Shown here piece by piece: positions 10,662-19,722 of a stretch of 64,000 nucleotides of DNA. The notes beneath the pieces are model-generated. The model was given only the letters and a program-made list of their open reading frames with translations, was not told where the DNA came from and ran no database searches. Positions within the stretch are counted from its first letter, which is position 1. Every line of letters starts with the position of its first letter. Position numbers and translations under genes: made by a program. The stretch is taken from contig CM082579.2 in assembly GCA_040954595.2 (NCBI GenBank), positions 10,788,001-10,852,000 on the forward strand, read 5' to 3'. The DNA is from Balanoglossus misakiensis. Lineage: Eukaryota; Hemichordata.

Positions 10662-13600
10662 TTACGCCACTGAACATGTAGACTCCTTCTGTTGATTTTG
10701 CTGAGGGGGAAATAAATAGAATGAATTGATTGTTAGATATCAACATTGCGGTGCAGTGGAATGGACTAATGTACAATAACCAAGATAAAACATATTGCGG
10801 TTTTAAGTTTGTTAATCATTGATTTATTTATTCATTCAGATAGACAAATGGACAGACAGATAGACATACCCAGTACTGCATCCATTTACAAAAAAAAGTT
10901 TTTCTTCTTCAATTTTTAGCAAAAACGGGCAATTTGTGGTTTTAGATTGAATGTTTAATCTTAAAAATTTACACGCTATTTCGGCTCTCGCGTATTTCCA
11001 AAAATTTATTGCTCGCGAAAATAAAGTGTTTTACAGTATTACCTGTCTCTGCCGCTGTCTTTGCCGTCTCTCTTCTTCTTCACTTTCTGCAATGGCTTGA
11101 GCTAAAGCTAAATCTTCTTGTTCTTGGAGAGTTAGGCTGAAACAATGTTACAATGCAATGACAATCAATTAATGCACTCCATTATGTTCTCGGTATATAA
11201 TTGAAATAGCATTGTAAAACAAGTTCTTGTCAAATGACACAGTCTCAGCTGGATGAACAGGAAAAGAAATCACTGGAGAAAGTCATGGTGAAATGAAAAC
11301 ACCCAAGTCTACAAAACAAACGGTCTACAAAATAATTCTAAACCCAATACTGTAGTGGGGCATATTGTGAGAGGAATTAAAATTTGTCAGATAGATATAC
11401 AAATGTGTGTTTTGTTGAATCAAAACTGTGAGTCCATATTTGCAAACATTACACCAAGCAACTTTCATCAAATTCAGTAAGAACCATAATAATATAAATC
11501 TCAAGGTTTCGTCTCAAACTATCGCACGGTCTTACCTTTGTGGTGGTGATGATGTTGGTTTTTGTGTTTGGCTATCCGGCTGTGAATCGGCTAAAGACAT
11601 CTGCAGAGCTCTTGACATTGCTTCATCTTCCGACTATTAGAGAAACAAAGACAGAATATCGTAAAAATTGGAAATTGCAGATGGAGTACGTAGATTTTAT
11701 TGCCACACTAACCCCTTGTGCAGCTAAAGATTTTGCCACTTAACAGCCTTTTTTCCATCTTGACAATATCGAATCTACTAATATTTCTTACCTAGGCCTG
11801 ACAAATACACATTGAAATGAACCCCCAAGGAGGCTGTTACAGAAAGCTTACCATTCCCGCTTGTAAAGTGAATGCTGAGTTCACTGGTTGACTCCGCCCT
11901 CCTCTATCTCTGCTTCCTCTGGAAACAAATGTGAAGAAACAGCCACTTGAAAAACATGATCTAACAGGCCATGAGATGGCATCACTTATTCAAGGCAGGC
12001 TAATGCATTTGAAATACCAGATGAATTCAAAGTAAACTGTGCATGTACATGGGCTATCATTTACATTAAGTTTAGACTGTTTGTAGCGTTGAATTATGTA
12101 CGGTCGGTGTCATATCAACAAACCACCAGGATGTCATGAAAGTGGTTTTTGACACACTTACCTGTGATCATTGAATAAAGTAGTCTGCTTTGGTTCTGGT
12201 TTCCGTATATCTCTTGCCTTGTGTTGTTGTGCCTTACTGTTACTGCTCTCTGCTCTTTTCACTGCTGATGCTCTGCATTGAAAAGCCAATTATATTATAT
12301 CAGTGCAACAATGTTACAAATACACTTTCGAGAATAGTTATATTGCCCCCAGAATATAGTAAATATTTTAAACTTTGATAAGCACAGAAAAGTCTAGACA
12401 AACTTGAAAACTTCCTAACACCAACAGGGTTGCCAGCTGAAATGTGTAAAATGAATTTGTTTGTTTAAAGCACCTAGCTCGTCTCACACGCATGCGCGTA
12501 ACTTCCCTTCACGACAGTTTTCCCTGTGTATAGCCAGAAAATGTTCAGCAAATTTTCCGTTCGATGCATTCAAATAGTGGACTGCCTTCGCTTCCTTCCA
12601 TATTTCATGCGTACCGTATAAGTAGATTCGGGTTTTGTCCGTCCTTTTCACCCAAGCTGGTGTCTTTTCACGATCTCCGACACAGAGTATGGTCGCCGCC
12701 ATCTTCTCTGTTGTTAGGACAGAGCACTGCCTTATGGGATTGGCTGTTCACTAAACGTCTGTAACCAGCGGCTACAGTTGGAACATGCGTGTGAGATGAG
12801 CTGGGCGCTTTAAAGAAAATGTGATTTGGAATACTAAAAAGCTACCTTACCCTGCCAAGGAAATGGACCGACCACTGCAACAAATAAGACAAACAAGTCA
12901 TTGTTACATATGTGCACATGATACATATCAGTAACAGTTGGATTACAATTCATGTAGATGTACATCAATCAATCATACAGGTTACACTGTGTGCCCATTT
13001 GATCAGAATTGATACATTAACCCTTATGCTACTGGGCGTCATATCTGTTTAGAGTCTCAAGTCCCTTAAAATACGTATTTGCCACTTTTTCTTCTAAAAC
13101 GTATTTTGACTGTCTTGACATGGCTCTCATACGTACTTAGACACACTTGGCAGTTTGAGCCCCCCGAAAAATGTACCAAATCGTACTGGTTTGTACTGAT
13201 TTGGTTTGAGGGTCTTGTATGGGCCCTACTGATTAACACACACTTGGCAGCCTAACGGGCCTGGGAGCCCGGATTCTAGGCACCCTGAAAATCAAACCAG
13301 TTCATACTGACTTGGCAGCGTTAGGGTTAAAGCTCCATTAGCTGTATCTTTTCACTATTTGCTTTGTGTATCTGGTGCAGTTTCATGTTCAAATTCCTGA
13401 ACGAAAGATTGACTGACTGACTGACTGACTGACCGACCGACCGACCAATCAATCTGTTTATTAATTTGAATATTCTACTCCCTACAATGTACCTCACAAG
13501 TTCACTCACCTGCCTTGAAAACCTTTGCACTGATGATCTGTTTGGTGGCGATGTTTTAGACAGAAATTTAAACGACAATTTCCACACACCACAGGTACAA

Positions 13601-14856
13601 GCTGAAATAAAAACATGAGTTTTAACAGCAGTGCACGCCACTGGACAAAAAAATTATTCATGACCAGATGTAAAATACACGTGCAACTTGTGTGTGACTG
13701 ATTGACTCAAACTTACACACAGTTAATACTGGGTTCATGAATTGAACGCCATACAAAATTCAAGGAATTTTTGAGGTAAGCAATACCACATGATGTACAC
13801 TACCAAAAGGATCTTTTCCACATTGTGGACTGGGTGTGCTTATTCAGGCCAGTCATTTCACAGTCAGTGTATGGGTTATGTTAGCCTAGTCCTAGCCGCA
13901 TTTTGTTAGTTTTGGAAGCAAAGCGGACAAAATACGGCTAGGACTAGGCTAGGGTTATGTATATATCACAGAATACTGCAGTACTGTTTGTACAAAGTGC
14001 AAAACAAAAACAGTTCAGGATTGTCTTAGAAGAGTCACTGGATGTGAATAACATACTGATCAAGCATCAACAGTAAAACTAGTCTCCCACTGGTTTTATT
14101 CAAAGCCTCATTACTGAGCGAAATACATCCGCGATATCTCATTAATATTCATGAAGTATATAAAAGCTAAGTGAAGACAAGATACAGTGTCATTCCTCGG
14201 CTAGGCACCGACGAGCGAGCATGGAAGCTGCAACTCGAACCACTAGCACTACAAGAACTACAAGTACCGTGAGCGATGCAAGTGCTTCTTTCGTACAGGC
14301 GCATAGTCAGCCCGTTCCCAGTACAAGCCGTACCCAGGGACCGCAAAAGACAACTCGTACGAGTACTGTTCCCATGCAACCTGCAGGACCAGCAGTAGCT
14401 GCAGCTGCCTCAGCGAACGATACAGTGACAGAGGATAAAGAGAAGCAGGTATACATTGTTGTATATTTTCCGTCTTTTCTACAGGTGTTATATTTGCCAT
14501 AGAATGCAGGTGTCAAGTGTGTTTCATCACAGCCACAATGACCGTTTCATTGTGTCCGACGTACTTGTTTCGTGGCAGGGTGTGGTCCCATTTTTTCCTA
14601 GACAGGATAGTTCAATAGGTGGATTTGATACGTTAGGCCGGGCGAAAGCTCGTGTTTTTTTTGGACATTTATTTCTTATTCCCCTTTTTTTGTTTTTAGT
14701 AAACTGTTATAATTATTGTTTTTGACGGAGGGAGTCGCAGCTCAATGTTCTTTTCTTGTTGAGTAGTCGTGTGAATAGCTTTTGTACGGCTTACCATGTG
14801 TGAATTTTGTGGGCCCTAGTTAGTAACTTTTTTATGCTAAAATTTTTGTAGCGCCG

Positions 14857-14897
<41 letters not shown>

Positions 14898-17723
14898 AAA
14901 GTGCCATTTTTTTTTTTTTGCGTGGGCACACAGTTGATGGTAATGCCAATTTTGTGGGCAGAGTTGATGAAAGTGCCAAATTTTGTGGGCACAGTGGAGG
15001 ACAAGTAAGTGCCAATTTTTGTGGGCACAGTGGATAAAAAGTGCCAATTTTTGTGGGCAAAGTGGATGAAAAGTAAGTGCCAATTTTTGTGGGCACAGTG
15101 GATGAAACGTAAGTGCCAATTTTTGTGGGCATAGTGGATGAAAAGTAAGTGCAAAATTTTGTGGGCATAGTGGATGAAAAGTTAGTGCCAATTTTGTGGG
15201 CACAGTGGATGAAAAGTGAGTGCCAATTTTTGTGGGCACAGTGGATGAAAAGTAAGTGCCAATTTTGTGGGCACAGTGGATGAAAAGTAAGTGCCAATTT
15301 TTGCGGGCACAGTGGATGAAAAGTGCCAATTTTTGTGGGCACAGTCGATGAACAATGAATGCCAATTTTTGCAGGCACAATAGATGAAAGTAAGTGCCAC
15401 ATTTTGTGAAACTGCGGTGGCTGGTGATTGCAGGCTAGTCGTAAATATTTGGACTTGCAATTGATGAATTATGGCGTATTTGTATTTTCCAGATGCAATC
15501 AAAATTTAATGACTTAGTGACGAAGGTGGAAGAAATGGAGAAAGCTGTTGGCGGGGCTAACGTGGATGATGCTCTTCAAAAGTTGATGGAGATAGCCCAT
15601 GCACCATCCTTTTATACGTCACGGCTACAAATAACGAATGCACTTCGTACACTAGTGGATAGAGCTACTAGGGTAGCCCACCCTAAATTAGCACGGTTTA
15701 GGGCCGTGTTAGCTCAGTTTGAAGCAAATGATTTTGGACCCGATGCTGGCCGTTTGATAGTGTTGTTACTTGGGAATAAAGAGGAGGAAGAAATCGCTGC
15801 CAAGGTCGCCAAGTTCGCCAATAGTAATGCTAGTAATTCCTTCGGGGCTCGTAGATACTATCGTTTTCAACCATATAACCAGAGGGCAGGTTCTACTTTT
15901 GAACGTCCCAAAAGAGAGCTTAAATGTTATACATGTGGCAAGCCTGGCCACCTTGCTCGTGAGTGTAGAGGAAAACAAAATGAACATTGAGTTTCACTAG
16001 AGAACATGTGATTGTGTATTTTGAGAATTTCCCTTGGCAGATGCCATTGTAAATAAAATTTCAAAAAAAAAAAAAAAAAAATTTCAACTGTATACGCTTA
16101 GTGTGTTAGTGTCTCATTTAGACTTCCTTGACAGGGGGGCCTCACTTAGGCCCTTTGCTTTTTGCAACCTGCCATTCGCATGGTCCTGTCTTGGGGGGCC
16201 TTCTGTGGGATACTTGTTTTGCATAAGTATATTTTAGTCGTGCGTGTTTGTTGTTTCAGTTCGATGTACCAGAATGGGAGTTACAATATCCGGTTGATCC
16301 GACGGTGGTTAAACGAAATCACTACAATTGGGTGACCATAGAGGGCGCCCCTCGACGGGACAATGATGGTGGTAGGATGGTGGAGGACATGGATCAGCTA
16401 TCTGGGTTTACGGTCGCTTTTTAGCATTGAATAGAACAGATTTGGGATAAAACACTACACACCATTACGCCCATTTTAAAACAGAAAGGATATACAAAAT
16501 ATAGAATACTGACAGAGGTGAATATAACCTATTTGAGTGTCTCATGTACAGACAAGTTGTTTGGTGTGGAAAATAATTTAGTATTAGCCCTAGTGGTATA
16601 GGGTATACAATGAAGTAAAATATAATTTTTGACGAATTAACTGCACTCAAGGTTGTATGTATGATAATATATTTGGTATGTTTGGGGTGTCTGTATGGGG
16701 TGCGCTGGGAAGTGTAGTATCAGGTATAGGGTTGGGGATGAGTTGTGGGAGAGTGAAGGGAAAAGCTTTTTGAAGATTTGGAGGATTGGGTGGAATGTAA
16801 GTTAGTATTGGAATGTTAGATAACCGCGGCAAAGATGAAAACAATGAACATCCCGATCCCAATACTTAAACAATAGGATAATCCTTGAGCGGAGTGATGA
16901 GGCTTTGAATATTATATTATTCAAAGCCTCATTACTGAGCGAAATACATCCGCGATATCTCATTAATATTCATGAAGTATATAAAAGCTAAGTGAAGACA
17001 AGATACAGTGTCATTCCTCGGCTAGGCACCGAGGAAGAGGGCAAGAACTGCGAACAATTTAGGGGTATTGCTGATCAGGTGGAATGTATGTTCATGGCAC
17101 AGGCGGGTCAAAATTTCCCACCCACCCACCCTCGCCTTGAATGTCTTAATCACTTCGCTTCTGGATTTCCACAATGAACATCCCGATCCCAATACTTAAA
17201 CAATAGGATAATCCTTGAGCGGAGTGATGAGGCTTTGAATATTATATAATTTCATTCCTACCTCTCTTTGTTTACATCCTTTCAATGAACATTTATTGCT
17301 GTATGCTTTGCGTTTCTTCTTAGCAGGATCAGACTGACAATCTGCATCAATGTGTTGTGACATTTTGATATCAGGTGGTTCACCTCTTGCTACGGGTACT
17401 GGTTGATTGCATAGTGGACAAACAGGCACTTGTACATCCTAAACACAAAATTGAAAAATTAGTACCAATGGCTCTGTAGTGACAATAGACTTCATTGCAA
17501 AATAAAGATGAAATAAGCAACACTTACCCCCCAAAAAAATGATTATATTATGGGCAAATAAGCGTGTGATTAATATTTGCATTTTGGCAGTGATCTCACG
17601 TTATACTGGTAGTTAAGTTACCGACACTCTTCAAGGAATATGAAATATTATAATAACTTTAAGTTACATACCTTCTGGAAGGAATATTCACAATTATGAG
17701 ACTTGTATGTTATGTGGTCTTTG
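10662..17723 (-). CDS. ZFAND2B: AN1-type zinc finger protein 2B (AIRAPL); first coding exon not found
   Basis: Nine exons keep one frame: 17723-17672, 17438-17262, 13601-13510, 12874-12851, 12272-12162, 11918-11852, 11633-11536, 11136-11043 and 10700-10662 (stop TAA). The first visible exon starts inside a Cys codon with the last ligands of AN1 finger 1 (KDHITYKSHNC). Exon 2 encodes VPVCPLCNQPVPVARGEPPD and the start of AN1 finger 2 (NKCSLKGC), completed by exon 3 (CGNCRLNFCLKHRHQTDHQC). Two ubiquitin-interacting motifs follow: SEDEAMSRALQMSLADS and QEDLALAQAIAESEEE. The protein ends in CSVA, a CaaX-type prenylation signal as in vertebrate ZFAND2B. The family links p97 and the proteasome to ER-associated quality control. 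The exon with the initiator Met and first CxxxxC pair should lie right of 17745 but is absent before the transposon at 18022. Confidence 0.92.
10966..11038. mobile_element. Fragment of the CGCGAAA MITE abutting ZFAND2B exon 8
   Basis: One half of the MITE family also seen at 35513, 49566, 53490 and 59932: ACGCTATTT.GGCTCTCGCGTATTT... ending GTGTTTTACAGTA. Its terminal base pair at 11038 is position +5 of the splice donor that follows the exon at 11043-11136. Confidence 0.65.
11713..11800 (+). repeat. Dispersed repeat, second copy at 63290
   Basis: The stretch from GCAGCTAAAG through CTTACCTAGGCCT resembles 63293-63387, which has the same order of blocks (TTTTGCCACTT, ACAGCC, TTTTTTCCATCT, AATATTTCTTACCTAGGCCT). 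The family is unknown. Confidence 0.5.
12469..12809. mobile_element. TTAA-flanked MITE (family AGC), copy 1
   Basis: TTAA duplications at 12465-12468 and 12810-12813 enclose inverted ends (left AGCACCTAGCTCGTCTCACA; right end in reverse complement AGCGCCCAGCTCATCTCACA). TTAA targets indicate mobilisation by a piggyBac-type transposase. The minus strand carries an AAGATGGCGGC start followed by a 72-codon ORF (12702-12484). It sits in a ZFAND2B intron. Relatives are at 31359, 36321, 53969 and 57899. Confidence 0.75.
13021..13326. mobile_element. piggyBac-derived MITE related to the resident autonomous element
   Basis: TTAA occurs at 13017-13020 and 13327-13330. The left end is CCCTTATGCTACTGGG. 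The right end in reverse complement is CCCTAACGCTGCCAAGTC, close to the left end of the full-length element at 18022 (CCCTAACGCTGTCGAGTC). It has no ORF of note, about 306 bp, and lies in a ZFAND2B intron. It is best read as a non-autonomous passenger of the same piggyBac family. Confidence 0.75.
13404..13452 (+). repeat. Tetranucleotide microsatellite
   Basis: GACT/GACC repeats (tgactgactgac, then gaccgaccgacc) followed by AATC units. Simple sequence only. Confidence 0.8.
13882..13951. mobile_element. Short hairpin insertion 1 with 9-bp flanking duplication
   Basis: The 25-bp arms 13882-13906 and 13927-13951 (tip TAGCCTAGTCCTAG) are reverse complements with one mismatch, around a 20-nt loop. 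The direct repeat GGGTTATGT flanks it exactly at 13873-13881 and 13952-13960. The structure matches the hairpins at 32257 and 42667. Confidence 0.75.
14158..14166 (+). promoter_or_regulatory. TATA box of the gag-like gene
   Basis: TATATAAAA lies about 60 bases before the ATG at 14221, and the same promoter block is preserved in the short derivative at 16978. Confidence 0.5.
14221..15990 (+). CDS. Gag-like protein with coiled coil and CCHC zinc knuckle
   Basis: Exon 1 (14221-14448, 76 codons) is Ser/Thr-rich and ends in a GT donor. Exon 2 (15493-15990) starts right after TTTTCCAG in the same phase and gives about 241 residues in all. Exon 2 opens with a short coiled coil (FNDLVTKVEEMEKAV), then a helical capsid-like stretch, an Arg/Tyr/Gln-rich linker and a single zinc knuckle CYTCGKPGHLAREC near the end. 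The architecture is that of a retroelement nucleocapsid, but no polymerase follows. A further open exon at 16260-16424 (54 codons, acceptor TTTCAG, also phase 0, beginning FDVPEWELQYP) could be an alternative 3' exon. No identified family. Confidence 0.6.
14862..14895 (+). repeat. Poly(A) run
   Basis: About 34 consecutive A residues inside the intron of the gag-like gene, just before the minisatellite. Confidence 0.8.
14900..15410 (+). repeat. Minisatellite inside the gag-like gene intron
   Basis: About a dozen imperfect units of roughly 30-45 bp with the core AAGTGCCAATTTTTGTGGGC followed by ACAGTGGATGAAAAGTAAG. Long minus-strand ORFs over it (FIHCAHKNWH-type repeats) are by-products of the repeat. 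Most units carry a GTAAGT donor-like and a TTTTTGTGGGCACAG acceptor-like sequence. Confidence 0.85.
16260..16424 (+). CDS. Possible alternative 3' exon of the gag-like gene
   Basis: After the acceptor TTGTTTCAG the frame is open for 54 codons to a TAG, in the phase that would join exon 1 (ending 14448). The residues (PEWELQYPVDPTVVKRNHYN) show no family that I recognise. It could be a remnant of the original second gene of the element. Confidence 0.35.
   Translation, partial: FDVPEWELQYPVDPTVVKRNHYNWVTIEGAPRRDNDGGRMVEDMDQLSGFTVAF
16920..17239 (+). mobile_element. Short deletion derivative of the gag-like element
   Basis: It repeats the first about 115 bases of the 14099 element (TIR, TATA box) and its last about 75 bases (from CAATGAACATCCCG to the TIR). 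The middle (about 17031-17175) is unrelated to the long copy and keeps an ORF ending HFASGFPQ. It lies 10 bp from the long copy. TATTATAT lies on both sides. Its right end is only about 23 bp from the ZFAND2B exon ending at 17262. Confidence 0.7.
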
Positions 17724-17744
17724 CTGAAAAAGAAAAATTACAAT

Positions 17745-18017
17745 ATATTTCTGGTTAATTAGGTGGGTATTCAAATATGATCTAAAAAATTACATGTACG
17801 GTACGTAGTACCGGTAATATTTATATCAACACAGTTAATCGCATCATATCAAAGTTGGATGCTATTGAAAATGATGGTGTCCTAAAATACTTCCTCTCAA
17901 AGTTCTTAAATAAAGTTTGATTTCTACAGTTGTAAATTTGTATGTGTCAATGCACTCTCGCCATATGTATAGGGCTTGCAAAGCATATGGAGCTACTGTG
18001 TGACAGGGCTGTGTATA
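17745..18017. other. Host DNA where ZFAND2B exon 1 is expected
   Basis: About 270 bp between the first visible ZFAND2B exon and the transposon. I see no Met-starting exon with the CxxxxC and CDAC ligands of AN1 finger 1 on the minus strand. Confidence 0.6.
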
Positions 18018-18595
18018 TTAACCCTAACGCTGTCGAGTCCGTAGCAGACCGCCCGATTTCCGGTGTGGGTAGAAGTCGGACGTTGGCGAGTGATGAACGA
18101 CCGAATCGGTATGGATCGATATGATTCGCCGACCCGCTGGAGTCTCTAGGCGTTTGCGTGCGCTTCGCTATAACGGGTTGACTTTGAACTACCGTTTTGA
18201 GGGCAAAATCTGTTAGGACAGGAAAGTCTCGACAGGGTTATTTGCCTTGAACTACAAAGAGCACACTATCCTTAGAGGCAAATTCCGCCGGTCACCCCCG
18301 ACCCTGGGGAGACCGTTTTTTTATGTGTCCGCAAAAACGTACTCGACAGCGATGCATAGTTTTCCATAGCAGACGGTTCCACAACGACATAGGGTATCGA
18401 CCTTTTCGATGGCCAGACGTGTCGGACGCACTCGTGGGTGCCTGTTTAGGAGAGTGCGTTTTGGGATCGACTCGGGAAAACATGACGATTTTTGCTGATG
18501 GTGCGAACCGATGACCGACGTCTTGGCGTGCGTGCGTCGCAGGCCATATCTTTCGCGACCGACTCGTAGCCTACAATTACTCGTGAAAGAAAACT

Positions 18596-19238
18596 TGGTA
18601 CGGACAGGCTTTGACGGGACTTGGCTTGCGTAGCCAGCGGCACAAGTGTGTAAAAAGCGACTGGGTGTGCATTTTGACGAAACGGCCGACGATGTTAACC
18701 GACTCGTCGTTTACACCCCGGTTCGCGACACATTGGATCGGACAGGTTTTGACGGGACTTGGCTTTGCGTAGCCAGCGGCACGAGTGTGTAAAAAGCGAC
18801 TGGGTGTGCATTTTGAAGTAACGGCCGACGATGTAGACCGACTCGTCGTTTACACCCCGGTTCGCGACACATTGGATCGGACAGGTTTTGACGGGACTTG
18901 GCTTTGCATAGCCAGCGGCACGAGTGTGTAAAAAGCGACTGGGTGTGCATTTTGACGTAACGGCCGACGATGTAGACCGACTCGTCGTTTACACCCCGGT
19001 TCGCGACACATTGGATCGGACAGGTTTTGACGGGACTTGGCTTTGCGTAGCCAGCGGCACGAGTGTGTAAAAAGCGACTGGGTGTGCATTTTGACGTAAC
19101 GGCCGACGATGTAGACCGACTCGTCGTTTACACCCCGGTTCGCGACACATTGGATCGGACAGGTTTTGACGGGACTTGGCTTTGCGTAGCCAGCGGCACG
19201 AGTGTGTAAAAAGCGACTGGGTGTGCATTTTGACGTAA
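18596..19238 (+). repeat. 139-bp tandem repeats, 5' subterminal, copy 1
   Basis: Units begin at 18596, 18735, 18874, 19013 and 19152 (four full and one partial). Each runs from GGATCGGACAGGTTTTGACG to TTCGCGACACATT. The first unit is slightly diverged. Such subterminal repeats often bind transposase; that role here is inferred. Confidence 0.92.
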
Positions 19239-19674
19239 ACAAAGCCGATGAATACGCTCTCGGTCCGGTGGGTTTTGCGTTACTCACCATTAGAGAACGA
19301 CACAGTGTGCGGATGCCTGTAACACAGGCTGGTGAATTGGACGGGTGTGTGCCGTAACGGTTCCTCGGTGCTGCGTGTTACCGAGGGGTATGTACAGACA
19401 CGGGCGAAAGGCGTGCCTTGCATTCGCGTAACATACGGGACATGAGTTCTGCTTAGGCCGGACAGATGCGAAATTTTAACGTCATGGTCGATCAATACTT
19501 TCGGTATTGTTACGCAAATTGCCGTTCCAGATTTCCATTTCTGGCGGGAATTTTGAGGAGCCCCATAGGTCCGATTGCCTTCGGACATATTTTTGTGTCA
19601 CGTGTTTGCGTACCTATATATTAGGCGTCCAATTAGATGGGAGAACGCCTGTCACAGGTTCATGTGCGACTGCT

Positions 19675-19681
19675 TATAAAA
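19675..19681 (+). promoter_or_regulatory. TATA box of piggyBac transposase, copy 1
   Basis: TATAAAA lies 48 bases before the ATG at 19723. This places transcription start near 19705 and supports 19723 as the initiator over the upstream in-frame ATG at 19507. Confidence 0.65.
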
Positions 19682-19722
19682 GGGGTGTTTCGTGGACAGT
19701 TTTGTCAGTACCACTACAGACC

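Larger units (their letters stand above)
14099..16909 (+). mobile_element. TIR-bordered element carrying a gag-like CCHC gene
   Basis: The left end TTCAAAGCCTCATTACTGAG is matched at the right end, in reverse complement, by TTCAAAGCCTCATCACTCCG. A promoter (TATATAAA at about 14158-14166), a spliced gag-like gene, a minisatellite and a polyadenylation signal (AATAAA, 16052-16057, followed by about 19 A) lie inside. I find no reverse transcriptase, integrase or transposase. A short deletion derivative follows at 16920. The class is unclear; a DIRS-like origin or a DNA transposon that captured a gag-like gene are both possible. Confidence 0.6.

Noticed and set aside
12484-12702. 72-codon ORF starting in AAGATGGCGGC, considered as a gene
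   Set aside because: It lies wholly inside a TTAA MITE with several copies, some with stops; treated as possible captured sequence and not as a gene.
14791-15502. Overlapping minus-strand ORFs up to 203 codons with FIHCAHKNWH-like repeats
   Set aside because: They are readings of the minisatellite in three frames; a repeat unit without stops opens all of them.
18596-19238. Regular direct repeats considered as a CRISPR-like array
   Set aside because: The 139-bp units are contiguous with no spacers, lie inside a piggyBac transposon and occur in eukaryotic DNA.
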